Shown here: positions 45,701-57,499 of the stretch, piece by piece | Layout: every line of letters starts with the position of its first letter | Position numbering within the stretch: the first letter of the stretch is position 1 | NCBI RefSeq assembly: GCF_028583425.1 | Contig: NC_072792.1 | Coordinates: forward strand, 16,915,676 to 16,979,675 | DNA from: Eublepharis macularius | Taxonomy: Eukaryota > Chordata > Lepidosauria > Squamata > Eublepharidae | Reading direction: 5' to 3' | Length of the DNA stretch: 64,000 nt | The notes under the pieces: generated by a model | What the model saw: the letters and a program-made list of their open reading frames with translations, nothing else | What the model was told of the DNA's origin: nothing | Database searches by the model: none | Translations under genes and position numbers: made by a program

Positions 45701-48700
45701 CCCCGATGAATACTTGTTCTGATGCCAGGTCAAAGACATTCATTAGGAGGGAAAAAACTTCTCATCTGCTAACCAGCTTCTGGCAGAGGGCAGGGACTGG
45801 CACACACTGTGTTACTGGTAAATATAGCCAGTGGTATGACATCTCTTCAGAAAGCCCTTTCTGTCCTTTCTGCTGTAACCAAAATATCCATCTTCCCATG
45901 CCCAGCAACAGAAGTGTCTTACCATGCACATGTTTTTTGCTGCATTTCATGCGCAACTTATGCATCATATGCAAAGTTTTCAAAATTCATTATCTACAAT
46001 TTCCTATACCACCCAATCTACAACCCCCTTAAACCTGTGTACGTGTCAGCATACTAGCCAATCCTAAATTCTACTGCTTGCGTCATATCTTCGAGTAATA
46101 CACTCGTAACAATGATGGAACACCATAGTTTATGGTTCTGTCTTGGCCACAGTGATAAATATTCCTTCCCTTAAGCATCTCTTTGCAGCATTACAAATCT
46201 TAGGACTCGTTTATCGATCCCACTGATTATCTGGGGTTAAGAATAGACCAGACTTATTAAAGAGGTTTAATGTTTTATGAGAGCAACAGTCAAATGGATC
46301 AAAAAAGCTACAGGGGCAACCCAGAACAGTTTTCGGCTGTTGTAACACAAGGCCATCTTCTAAAAAGATTTTAGGATGTACACTTCAAAGTATTTAAACT
46401 CAGTAAACCCTTCAGTAGGCATAAGCGCCATCGAAAGGATCTTGAAATATGACAGAGTTCGGTGCAATCCCAAATAGAGTTACACTTATCTAAACCCACT
46501 GATTTCAATAGACTTAGATTGTACTGTTTAGGACTGCACTGAAAATGGCATTGTTTCTTCATGCATTACTGAACTTATCCCAGTGAAATGTTTGTTGAGA
46601 TTTGCATCTAAAAGAAGCATTTGGAAAAAAAAAACAGATTTTGTAACTGTTCTATTATTCTATAGAGTTAACCCCAACAATTTCATAAGGAAACTAAGAC
46701 AGAATGCAGTTGGTGAATTTATCTGTGTTCGTGCCATTAAAATGAATGGGAGTTGCCCAGGGATGTGACAGACAGAGCTCTCAGGCACCTCAAGAGAGCT
46801 TGCTCAGGAAAACTTTCCACAGAATTAACACATCATATTTAATGAAGTCATGTAAAAAATGGTGGCAGAACATCTCTCAAGATTGTAACCTCGAAATGCA
46901 CTGGGGTGCTCTGACATTTTGACTTTGGACACAGCTCATGAGAAATCATCCCACACAAACTCCACTGAACTGAACGGAAACTGCGTGAGAGTCTTTCGGC
47001 CGAGTTTGTGTGTGAGAACTCTTTCATGGAGTGTGTCTGTGCCTACCATATTGTGACTCCAATATCGCTTAAAAGACAGTTATTATTCAACTCTCTCAAC
47101 CCCTCATCCCCCAAACACATACATGACTTCTAGAGAAAGTATTCCCAAATAAGTATATTTGGACTGTAGTTTTCACAGCTGTGCCTTAACAGTGAATGAG
47201 AAGCATCAAGAAAATGTACTCATTTCCCCATGTATCTTGCCACTGGAAACAGCAGAAAATGTGTTTTCAGCCATCAGTACCATATTTACAAAACTGTGTG
47301 TGTGTGTGTGTTTTTTTAAAGACCAGTACAATGCATTACAATGCATTTGACTCGTGCATAGGCAACAGAATGCAGTTGTCTCGTTCAGCACCAAGCCCTA
47401 GTCAACATCTCCAGTCAGCTTCCCAATCGTTAACGAAAGCAGTTGTCCTATTAGTATCAAAGTAAAACATACAAGACTCCAGTGGTTGAGATGATACTGG
47501 GCCATCTTTGGCTGGCAAAGTAAGAATTCTGCGCCGTCTGAAAGCTTGCCACTGTACCTGTGCAACTGGGTGCCATCCAAACCATTTTAGATCTTATCAA
47601 GCCTTCCTTTTGACTTCAATACGATCTCACCAGGACTCATAAAAATTAGCACAACACACCAGGATCAGGGAGGCTGGTAAAAATATATTTATAGCATTCT
47701 CTCGCTCTCCCCCTTTCTCTCTCTCCCTCTTCCCCCCCCCACACTAAACAGTAAGATTTATGGGTAAGCATTGCATTTATGTTCCTCCATCCTCAGCCAT
47801 CCACTCTCTTGAGTGATGCTTACGTGCTCTGCCAGGTAAATCGTTTTGTATTTGTGATTTTTAATCCCCATTTGACTCCTCAAAGAATTTAAGACTCTCT
47901 GTAACGGAGCCCAGGAAATGAAAACTAATAGGGAACAGAATCGCTTAGCATCAAAATGATGACAGAGACCTGGTTGTCACCCAAAATAGAAACTCTTGAG
48001 AAGAGCAGCCTCTAATTCCAAGTTCTGCTAGTTAAAGAGAGGTTTAATGGCCGTTGGGTTTTCCGTTTCTCATTAAGTGAGCTGGACTGAGGCTTACCAA
48101 CAACTGCCAAATGTTATTCTGAGTCTAGAGTGCTTCAAATTACTTATGAAGGAGTGCTGTGTGTGAAGGATCTCCCTCTTCCAATGCCTTTTAACAAGTT
48201 TATAGAGCGTTCTGGGGGTAGTTACTTCTGCAAGATACCTCCAAAGTGCGAGCTTTAAATACAGCGTCTTGTTATCAGAGAGATCTCCAAAAGCCATGAT
48301 GCCGTTTTGAGGGAAATTGCCTACCGCCTGGGATACGAAAATGGTAACTCACCATCTCTAATGGCACAAACCTTCCCCACTTCCCTCCCCTGTCCAGACC
48401 GCCATCATCAATCCAAACAAACTGCCATAACTCCAGAGGCTATTATACCAGCTGCAGTGTGTGCTTGCTAGTCAAAGCCTTGGAAAACTAAGCGGCTAAG
48501 GAGAGACTGCAAAAACACGCAGGCTTAACTACCGGTCGCTTCAACACGACCGTCATTAAATAAAAGGTTTCTTTGGCTGTCGTACCAGCTTGAACCTTCC
48601 CTCCCCCCACTTCTTATCTGCTGCAGGGTTGGCAACCAGCCAGCTCAACCCGCGTGGTGTCTTAGTGCCATCTACAGGCCCGTTCTGACATTCTAATTTA

Positions 48701-49719
48701 GTGGCGAAAGACGAGCACCCGGTGAAATGAATTAGACAGCACCGTATTTAAATCTTTATTAGCAAGGAATTATTCGACTCAAGGAAAGCAGGGGGGGGGG
48801 GGACCCCTCAACTCTAAAGTTGGATTTGGTTGAAATGCAAGTTTCCCAGCCTTCGGTGGCATATTTCACAGCTTTAAAATGAGTTATGGCAGCTCGCTTG
48901 TGCATTACTAGTATGAGAAAATATTTACAATGGGATGACTTTTTTTTCCTGCATATTATTTTTGTATTATTGTTATTCGAAGCAATGCATTCGTTTTGAA
49001 AGTGTACTTTGGCCATTTTTTTTTAAAAAAAGGAAATACCCACAAATAAAACCCTCCTCTAATCGACACACAACTTTGCTACTGTACAACAAAAATCACT
49101 GCAGTTCAAAAAAAGAGGAAGACTTTCTGATCGCTTAGTTATACCCTTGCCAACAGACACTGTGCAACACAAGCTGAGATGCCTTAAAGAAACCTTTTAA
49201 GGGTAAAAATTAACCCCCTTCCCACCAAACGACAACAAAAACTTAAAAAAAAAACGTTCCAAATCAGTTTGAAACAAATAAACAAACAGAAATGCACATA
49301 AGCCAGCCTCATTCAAAAAATCATCTTTTTATATATATATATATATCTCAGAAGTAACGCATTTCTGAAAACAGAAATCCTGAAACAGTTGAGTTTGTTT
49401 TTCACTTGACAAATCAAGAAACAGCTGCTCTTCTTCAGTAAATCTCTCTGTTTTGGACACGTTTCACACAATTTCGTTCTGAGTAAGTGTGTGTGTGTTT
49501 GTGTACCTGGGTGCATAGGTGCATGTGTGTGGGAATATGTAATCCTTCCTTTAAAAAAGTCAGTGACCCACATAATTTTGGACCATCGTCTCTGTTCTAA
49601 AAAATGCATAGTCTTGTCGCCCGAGAGATCGTGAAAGGGACAAGTATCTCCCGCCCCCCTCGCTGTCCGTATTACAACTAAGCTAAAATTACAGTGAAAG
49701 ATAAAATAGCCTGGCACTT
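42706..49719. other. Repeat-poor part of PCDH9 intron
   Basis: Seven kilobases with no SINE, MITE or LINE that I can recognise, only short simple repeats (A- and T-runs, GT near 47298, TA near 49331). Several AATAAA signals occur on the minus strand. It may hold regulatory sequence or the 3' UTR of an intron-terminated PCDH9 transcript. No extra exon was identified. Confidence 0.5.
48755..48760 (-). terminator. Candidate intronic poly(A) signal
   Basis: AATAAA on the minus strand, about 965 bases past the read-through stop at 49720. It would serve a short PCDH9 isoform that does not splice at 49782. Inference only. Confidence 0.3.
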
Positions 49720-49782
49720 TTAATACTGGTTGACGGGACACTTGTATGCGGTACTTATAGACCAGTAAAAGTGCTCATTTAC
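49720..49782 (-). CDS. PCDH9: Intron-encoded alternative C-terminus of PCDH9
   Basis: If the donor at 49782 is not used, the reading frame continues for 20 codons ([20 protein letters not shown]) and stops at 49720-49722. Delta-1 protocadherins are known to have short isoforms with truncated cytoplasmic tails, so this could be the coding end of one. It would lack the CM3 (RRVTF) phosphatase-binding motif carried by later exons. Nothing here proves expression. Confidence 0.45.
   Translation of the reverse strand, partial: VNEHFYWSISTAYKCPVNQY
49777..49782 (-). promoter_or_regulatory. PCDH9: Splice donor of PCDH9 large exon
   Basis: CAG|GTAAAT with the exon ending in phase 0 after codon 1012. 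The position matches where known PCDH9 proteins pass from the large exon (KGPLH(T/S)RQ) into the next exon. Confidence 0.85.
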
Positions 49783-52700
49783 CTGTCGGCTGTGCAAGGG
49801 GCCCTTTGTCTTGAAGCCGCCTTGGGAACTGCATTCTGAGGCACTGAAGTGATCTGAACTAGTGGAAGAGCGTTTGGAAAGGGTGTCACAGCCCCCAACA
49901 AAGGTGTTGTCCAAAGGGAGTTCCTGAATCACGTGATGCTTTTTCACCGAGACGGGGGTGTCAGGCTTAAGATGAAAAGCAGACTGCGGAGAGGCAGATG
50001 TGTAATGCTTCGCAAGATCGGGGCTGTTCGGTTTAAAGGTGGTGGGCGGTGCAGTGCCCCAGTCAAACCTCCCTATACTTTGTTCCTCCAGCTCAGCTGG
50101 AAGGCTAATCGTCCCGTTGATCGGTTCGTGAACGGCATCCTCGGGTTTGGATTCCTCAATGGTAACAAAATTCAACAGGGAACTCTTAGGAGACTTCCTT
50201 TTCTTCCGCTTCTTTTTCTTGTTCTGTTTGTTCTCCTGGTTGGGGGACATCCACTCGGCGCCTTGCTTGCTCCTCTGAGCCGCTTTGAACCTGGAGGCGT
50301 GGCGGCAGCGGACAAGAACGGTGACGAATATTACCACAATGACAACCATGGCACCGGCCACAATGGCAATCATGATGGTAAGGTAGTCCTCGTTTTGATA
50401 CGGCTGGCTGCTGTCTCCGATGTTCCTATCCAAGGGCGTTTCCATAGTCCTGCGGATCAAGTCGTAAATATAAGAGGCATTTCCAGCCGTGTCATTGACG
50501 TACAAAAACACGAGGACAAGAGTATGCAGGGATTTAGGGTAACCCAGGTCACTGATGTTGACCACTAACCGGTGCAGCCCCACGTCCGCAGGAGTAGGCT
50601 TTTCTTCGAGGGTAATGTTACCTGTCACTGGATCAATACGAAATAAACCTTTGTTGTTTCCACTGACAATTGTGTATTTAAGTTCAGCATTCATCCCCGT
50701 GTCGATATCGACAGCAAACACTTCAGCCACCACAGAGCCAGGGATAGCTGAGAGGGGCACCAGCTTAAAGGAAGTATTAGAAGGTGGGTAGATGACCACA
50801 GGACTGTTGTCGTTAACATCCATGACATTTATGGTGACCTTTGCAGTAGATGAACGGGGTGGTTGCCCTCCATCAATGGCCTTGACATCAAAGGTATAGG
50901 AACTCTGCTGCTCTCGATCAAAGGAAACATTGGACTTTATAACTCCAGAATAAGGATCCAGAACAAAGTTCTCGTTGTCATTCAGGATGGAAAGGGTCAC
51001 AGCTTTATTCTCCCCCGCATCTGCATCCGTTACTGTGATCACTCCTACGGTGCTGTACTTTGGCAAGTTCTCCGACACAAAGAATTGAAAATGATTGTGA
51101 GTAAATTTGGGACTGTTGTCATTCTCATCCAGCACTGTAACTATTACAGCGGCTTGACTCTGCAGGGGTGGGGTACCGTTGTCTCGGGCTGTAACGGTGA
51201 AAATGAACCTCTCCTGCTCTTCTCGGTCAAAGACCCGGGAGGCTGTCAAGATCCCTGTCTTTCTATCCAAATCAAAAAACGAAGCATTGGGGCCAAGCTG
51301 ATAAACAATGTCTGCATTTTTCCCACTGTCCTCATCCGTGGCACTGATAGTGGTTAAGTACAGACCACGGCGATTGTTTTCGGAAACAGATAGCTCGATT
51401 ACCGGCTGGCTGAAAATGGGAGGGTTGTCATTTTCATCCTCCAACTTAACTCTTACCAGGGCAGTCTGGTTCAAACTTGGCTTGCCGGAATCGGAGGCCA
51501 CTATTTTAAAGCTGAATTCTTTGGTGCCCTCGTAGTCCAGCAAGGAAGAGGTCTCTAACAAGTACTGGTTGTCGTAGACAGCCTTCAAGTGAAACGGCAC
51601 CTCTCTCTCAATGAAACAGATCACTTTGCCATTCACATCAGTGTCCTTATCTGAGACTGTAATCAGGGCTATCTTGGTATTGACAGGGTCTTTCTCAGAT
51701 AAGTACACTGTGCCATTGATGGGACTTATAATGTACCTGAGGTCTATGTTAGGCGGGTTATCATTAACATCTGTCACATTGATGGTAACAGTTGCCCGGG
51801 CAGGCGTGGAGCTACCATCGCTGGCCAGCACCGTCACCTTGTGAATAGCGGTCTCCTCTCGATCTAAGGCCCTCTGAACTGTAATTAGTCCAGTTGTATT
51901 GTTTAAAGCAAAGAGTCTTTTGGTTGCAGGCGCAACCTGGGCAGCAAAAATATATCGGATTTCTGCATTGCTTCCGACATCTGCATCGGTAGCATGAAGC
52001 TGAATGACCGAGGTCCCTACAGGGGCGTTCTCTGGGATGTGCACCTCCACCTGACTCTCTTTAAACACTGGCCTGTTGTCATTCACATCACTTACTGTGA
52101 CCTGGAGAATAGCTGTGCTGGATTTCTGGGGGGTGCCTCCATCCTCCACTTTGATTTTCATCACATAGGTGTCTTTCTGCTCCCGGTCCAAGTTCTGCTG
52201 CACAATCAGCTGAGGCCACTTCTCGCCTTCCGGGGTTTCCACTATATCCAGCCCGAAGACACTCTGCCCGTTCAAAAGTTCGTAGTGCTGCACCCCATTG
52301 AAACCTGTATCGGGATCCGTCGCCGAGGGGATCGGAAAGCGGCTGTTGATCAGAGTGTTTTCAGGAATGGAGATGTTGATGACCGGAGACGGAAACATGG
52401 GGGCGTTGTCATTGGTATCCTTCACTATGATCTTGATCTTGATCAGCCGGAAAAAGTCGTTGGGGAGAATCACTACCTCCAGTTCGAAGAAGCACTCGTT
52501 CTCTTCCGCGTACGCCGCTCCCGCACAGAGCCGTTCCCGGTCAATTCTGTTGGAAGTGGTGAAGATTTCCCCCGTTGTGCTGGACACTTTGACCAAAGGG
52601 GCATCCCCTGCTTTGGACACTAGTCTGTACACAAGACTCGTACTGGTTCCTGTGGTCGAGCTGATGTGAGAGATGTTCAAATCCTTTGGTATGTTCCCAA

Positions 52701-52818
52701 TGGGGACGTTTTCCGGCAGCTCCTCTCGAATTGTGTAAATAAGTTCTTGAGCTACAGCAGAATCGAGCCTGAGACAGGCGATCAGGGCAGCCAACAGGTA
52801 AAAATCCCTCAGGTCCAT
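49783..52818 (-). CDS. PCDH9: Protocadherin-9, large coding exon
   Basis: Calcium-dependent homophilic adhesion protein of neurons, delta-1 class, at the plasma membrane. The exon codes for residues 1-1012. Residues 1-23 are the signal peptide ([16 protein letters not shown]). Seven cadherin repeats follow at about 24-138, 139-248, 249-354, 357-465, 466-568, 569-671 and 674-778, with calcium-site DxNDN motifs ending at 138, 248, 354, 465, 568 and 671. The membrane helix is at about 813-836 (ending VVIFVTVLV). The cytoplasmic part has a basic run (KKKKRKKRK) and [13 protein letters not shown], the conserved CM1-like region, and [22 protein letters not shown]2-like. Recognition rests on near identity to vertebrate PCDH9 throughout. 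The ATG at 52818 has a strong context (A at -3, G at +4). Later exons, with the CM3 motif, lie outside the window to the left. No defect was seen. Confidence 0.98.
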
Positions 52819-52885
52819 GATAAAGTGTTTATAGTTCCTTCTCTCGTTAGGCTTGTGAGATTTCCACGAAGGAGCCTCAGCCGGT

Positions 52886-52905
52886 CTGCAAGAGGAGAAC
52901 GGCAG
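52886..52905 (-). promoter_or_regulatory. PCDH9: Probable splice acceptor before PCDH9 ATG
   Basis: The minus strand reads 'tgccgttctcctcttgcag' then ACCGG, a pyrimidine tract plus AG. The exon would start at 52885, leaving 67 bases of 5' UTR before the ATG. A second, weaker AG (attgcgttgacag) lies 55 bases further upstream after a T-rich run. Confidence 0.6.
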
Positions 52906-53939
52906 GCTGCATCACATCGGAGCTCTTACTTCCAGACAGCCACTGTCAACGCAATCACGACAAGAAGAACAAAAAAAAAAAGTGTTATTGTCTCATTGAA
53001 ACCAACACCAGATGCAGCCGCCAAGTCATGCTCCAGGTTTCTGCAACACATACAAGCATGTTCACAAATGAACAACACCCGCCACCTGCTCTCTTCCCTT
53101 CCTTGCCTGAGCAAATCATTCCTCTCTATGCATGCACCAGGCGACCACCGTCAGCATCTGCACCTAGCGGGGAGGAAATTAACTATTTGCAGGATGGAGA
53201 GGGAAATGCAAATCCCCTCCCTACATACAAATGGGTCTTCGACGCACCAAGCGCATCACGAAATGTTTACTCCTTCCCTGCCAATGCCTCCTGTGCAACT
53301 TTGCGTGAATCGCATGCTAAGCGCAGCGCAAAGTATCACGACTCCCTGCCCTCCCCCAATTAAATTACCAAGCGGAATTCTCTCCCCCTTTCCCCCTTGC
53401 TTGTGTGTTTTATATCCCACGCTAGAGCGATGCAATAGCCTGGGAAATGCGAGGATCCAGGCAAGCTGCCTCTGCCTCCACGGCTGCCTTTGCAGCAGCT
53501 CTGGCCGGCGATTTCCCATTCTTAGGAACTCAAGAGACAAGCACGGGAGTTCTCCTTCCTTCCCCGGAGCCAGGCAAAATGTCACCTTCTCCAGATGTTG
53601 CGGTGTGCCTATACGTGAGCGTCGGTCCTGCTCCCGGAAAGGTTCAACTTGCAAATAAACAGGAGACTGGGGAGGAGGCGTCTGGAAGCAAGTCCGAAGC
53701 AGGGAGCCAGATGTTTACAAAGAAAAAAGGCAGAGGGATGGGGGGGGGGACGGCTTTTTTTTTTAAACCAATACGGGAGGGGGGTGTTGCTGGCTGGGGA
53801 AGGGGCAAGGCAGGGCTGCCCCCCCTCCCCCGGATGGGTTATTATGAAGCCTGCAACTGAACAGCGCTTAAGGAAAAGAGGAAGTCTTCGGCTCCGATGC
53901 CCTTATGGGAGCAAAGCGAGCTGGAAGCCAAGGGGGGGG
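52906..53939. other. Probable first intron or 5' UTR region of PCDH9
   Basis: No repeat recognised. Long open frames on the plus strand here are non-coding by character. A weak donor-like minus-strand GTAAGA is at 53973-53968. Confidence 0.4.
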
Positions 53940-54850
53940 GGGAGGCGGCAGCGGTCAGAATCTCTGATCTTACATCTGCATTAAGAGCCAGGCGGCGAGG
54001 AGGTCCGCGGCGGGCTGCCTTGCCCTGATGCAAGCAGGCGAGGAGTCGGGGGCTGCGGAGACACCCGCCTCGGCCGCCCTCCCGCCCTCCAGGGCCCCGG
54101 CAGAGATGCCCCCTCCGCCCCCCCGGGGGGGGGTCTCTGCACCGACCCAGGCAGCGTTTTTGGAAGGAAAAAAAATCATAAAATGCTATGCAATGCTATG
54201 CAGCCCCCTCCCTCCGCGCGCAACTTCGCACTTGCCTGGGCAGCCGCGGAAGGAGGCGCGCCGTCCATCAGCACTCGCAGCCGGCCGAGAGGCAGAGCCG
54301 GGGAGGAGCGCGGGCTCGCCGGCCGCCCTCGTCTCCCGCAGCCGGGCGGCGCTGGTGCTGCTGCTGCTGCGGCGGCGGCGGCGGCGGTGCTAATGCGGCG
54401 GCGGCGGCGGCGGGGCCGGAGCCCCGAGTCCGGCCGAGGGATGCCCCGGGCGGCGCGAGCGACTCATCCTCTCCGGGCGCGCCGCGCTCCGCCCCGCGCC
54501 TCGCTCCCCGGCCGCCCCCGCCGCGCCGCCGTCCGGCTCCGCCGCGCCATCCTCGCCCGCAAGTGCCCGGCGCGCTCCGAGAGGCTGAGCTCGCCTGCCT
54601 GCGCGCCGCCTCCCGGCTCGGGCTGGGCTCGCCGGCGCTCTGGACTGAAAGCCTCGCTCCAACTCTCAAGAAGCCCACGGGGGGGGCGGGCGCCCGCCGA
54701 AGCCGCGCCCCCCGCGCCCCGCCATTGGCCGGCCCGCGGACCCCGGCCCAGGCCGCCGCCTCACTGGCGGCCCGGCCGCTCGCTCAAGGCGGGAGGCGGG
54801 GCCAGGCTGGGGCGGAACGGCCGGGCGGCCGGCGGCGGCCGGTTGCCAAC
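53940..54850 (-). promoter_or_regulatory. PCDH9: CpG island, likely PCDH9 promoter and first exon
   Basis: About 900 bases of very high GC with dense CpG, unlike anything else in the window, lying 1.1-2 kb upstream of the PCDH9 ATG. Delta protocadherin genes usually start in such islands. I see no convincing TATA box, as expected for this promoter class. The exact start site and exon 1 boundaries cannot be read from sequence. Confidence 0.75.
54352..54414. repeat. GCT/CGG trinucleotide tracts in CpG island
   Basis: A short run of CTG units passes into about six CGG units, then after 'tgctaatg' about six more CGG units. On the PCDH9 strand these are CCG and CAG repeats, possibly in the 5' UTR or promoter. 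Confidence 0.85.
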
Positions 54851-54928
54851 TCCAGGCCGGGCCTGGAGACCTCCCGGAATGACGGGGAGCGGGAGTCGGT
54901 TCCCCTGGAGGAAAAAACGGCCTCTGTG

Positions 54929-55366
54929 TAGGATTGCCAGTCCGGGTGGGGTGGGGGTGGGGAGATTTCCTGGAATTGCAACTGGTCTCCAGATGACACG
55001 GGTTGCCGGGACCAGGTTGGGAAATTCCTGGAGATTTCGGGGGTGGAGCCTGGAAAGGGTCGGGTTTGGGGAGGGGAGAGGCCTCGATGAGATATAATGC
55101 CATAGACTCCACCCTGCAAAGCAGCCGTTTTCTCCAGGGGAACTGATCTTTCTCACCTGGAGATCAATTGTAATTCCAGGAAATCTCCAGCCACCACCTG
55201 GAGGCTGGCAACCCTATGACAGTTCCCCCAGAGAAAAACGGCTGCTTTAGAGGATGGGATCTATGGCATTATACCCTGCTGAGGTCCTTCCCCTCCTCAA
55301 ACCCGGGTCCCCTCAGGTTCCACCCCAAATCTCCAGGAATTTCCCAACCTGGAGCTGGCAACCCTG
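54929..55366 (-). mobile_element. YAGGGTTGCC MITE, middle nested copy
   Basis: Ends TAGGATTGCCAG and GAGCTGGCAACCCTG. Its own duplication is CCTCTGTG (54921-54928) against CCTCCATG (55367-55374), 6 of 8. It is interrupted by the copy at 54999-55215. Confidence 0.75.
54999..55215 (+). mobile_element. YAGGGTTGCC MITE, innermost nested copy
   Basis: Opens CGGGTTGCCGGGACCAGG and closes CTGGAGGCTGGCAACCCT; ATGACA lies on both sides. The orientation is opposite to its host. Least diverged of the three. Confidence 0.85.
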
Positions 55367-55617
55367 CCTCCATGGCATTATAACCAGCCCCTTACATTTC
55401 ACCCTCTTGAGACTCCACTCCCCAAATCTCCCTAGCGGGAGGGGAGGAGGGGAGGGCAATGGGGCAGTCCAGGAGCCAGCCCCGGGATCCTTTCCCAGCC
55501 TTTGGAAGTTTGATGGAAGGGGGGAGGGTTGCATCCCACCTTTCTGCAACCAGGAAAGACGATCGAGTCTCTGAGCATGCACAGAGTATCGGAAGGGGGG
55601 GAGAGAAAGCCAGCCTA

Positions 55618-55838
55618 TCTGGTTGCCAGCTCCAGGTTAGGACATTTCTGGAGATTTGGGGGTGGAGCCTGTGGGTGGTAGGGTTGGGAGGGAGAGACTT
55701 CAGTGGGGTGTCCTGCCATAGAACCCTCCTTCCACTGCAGCCCATAGTCTCCAGGGCAACTGATGCCTGTTGTCTGGAGATCAGCTGTAATTCTGCTAGA
55801 TCCCCAGGCCCCACCTGCAAGTTGGCAACTCCGGTACT
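55618..55838 (+). mobile_element. YAGGGTTGCC hAT-like MITE
   Basis: From 'ggttgccagctccaggttag' to 'cctgcaagttggcaactccg'. Core 'ctgtcctgccatagaaccc'-like and 'cagcccatagtctccagggc' are diverged. Confidence 0.75.
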
Positions 55839-56547
55839 GATCTTCATGGCTCCTCTAATATTTTTGCATGAAATCATAAATCCACTCCCGGTTCACAGAC
55901 TAAAAAGCCCAGACCTCTGGCTTCACGGCGCTTCTATGGTGCAACAAAGCTGTTTTTTTACCTGCAGTCCTCCAGACTCCGCTGTCAATGCCAGGATCAC
56001 ATCCATGTGATCCATCCACTACACTTTAAAAACGACAGATCCAGCATGATGTGCCATGGTTCAAAAACATGGATCCAAAGCATGGATCCCCACCACCAAC
56101 ACCATCCTTGTGGTTTTTAGATAGGTGCCACAGTACAAAAGTGTGTTCTTACTGAGAACTTGTTTGGCCTCTGATGTATCCTCCTGCTGGGTAGTTTCCG
56201 CATTGTTTAATACGTCATATTAAATTGCTTAGGTTTTGTGTCACCATTGTTTTAGCTCTGTATTGGATTTTTACTTCTTTTCAAATTTCTACAACCCATA
56301 CCCCATTGTTTATTGAATGTCCCAGCCATTGATTGTATGGGATTCCACTGTGTAATCCCCCTTGAGACTCAGTGAGAAAGGCAAACTATAAATAACGTAA
56401 TTTTTTTAAAAAATCACATGAATGAAGGAGGATTCATTTAAAATACTCCAGATCCAACATTTACCCACTCCCCACAGTATTTTGTTGTTTAAGCATCAAG
56501 TAGTTAATACATATAACAAATTGGGAGGTCTCCAGGCAGCTGCTGTC
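55839..56547. other. Unassigned flank with LINE/SINE tail
   Basis: At 56355-56402, 'ttgagactcagtgagaaagg' and 'caaactataaataacgtaat' match the tail at 15391. Otherwise nothing recognised. Confidence 0.45.
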
Positions 56548-56812
<265 letters not shown>

Positions 56813-57499
56813 AGTACTTGTAGATTTTCTGGTCTGTCTGTCCATCTGTCCGTCTGCTTGACCCCTTTTTCTCCCCAGTGGAGACTCCAAGCAGCTTATA
56901 AAATCCAAAAATACTGTCTAAATAAGCAAACGGGAGCCATATCCAATTCAGACTGAATTTTACAAATGAAGCCCCAAGAATGCCAGTTGGCAGGTGTGAT
57001 CAGCCTCAGCGGCTTTGCACTTTGGGGGGCTGGTTGTGAGGCTCCAAGGATCGTGGAGGACTTTCCTCAGTTGAATTCTAATCCAGGCCGAGTCTGGAAG
57101 GGTGATTCGGGTCCATGGAGCTAACGCCCACCCACCTAAGGATGATTTGCACTGGCTTAGGTAGATTTAAAGGGCGTTTGGGAAGATTTATGGAGCACAG
57201 AGTCCATCTTTGGTTATCACGCATGATAGCCAATTGGGGCCTGTAGGCTCAGAGACATTGCCAGGCACTTGTTGGCAAAGGGGCCCTGCGTGTGGGATTT
57301 CCTGTGGCACCTCACTGGCCTCCGTTCCTAACAAATGCTACACTGCATGGACCGTTGCTCTGATCTACTAGGGCTATGCTTACAGTCTTCTGTAGGGCAA
57401 CCTATGACTGCATTTGGGAAGCACGAAAGGATGTACATGAAGGAAAATAAAAGTAAAATAAGTAGACAGGAAAAGACAAATAAGGGGGAACTAGAGCAA
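56813..57499. other. Unassigned flank
   Basis: Nothing certain; the last part may already belong to the LINE fragment that follows. Confidence 0.4.

Larger units (their letters stand above)
54839..55440 (-). mobile_element. YAGGGTTGCC MITE, outermost of three nested copies
   Basis: Left half 54839-54928 (ggttgccaactccaggccgg, 'gttcccctggaggaaaaaac'); right half from 55367 (ccatggcattataaccagcc, 'actccactccccaaatctcc'). The missing middle is exactly where the next copy sits. The right terminal repeat is lost. Confidence 0.7.

Noticed and set aside
45562-46032. Open frame of 156 codons in the repeat-poor intron
   Set aside because: No recognisable domain, no splice-site context pointing to an exon, and composition like its surroundings.
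49933-53658. Long open frames on the plus strand opposite and upstream of PCDH9 (for example 211, 209 and 330 codons)
   Set aside because: They are antisense shadows of the strongly conserved PCDH9 exon and its 5' region. None has a recognisable domain, and their codon content follows the constraint of the other strand.
54183-55112. Open frames of up to 304 codons in the CpG island on both strands
   Set aside because: GC-rich DNA has few stop codons. The translations are Arg/Pro/Ala-rich low-complexity and run into MITE sequence.
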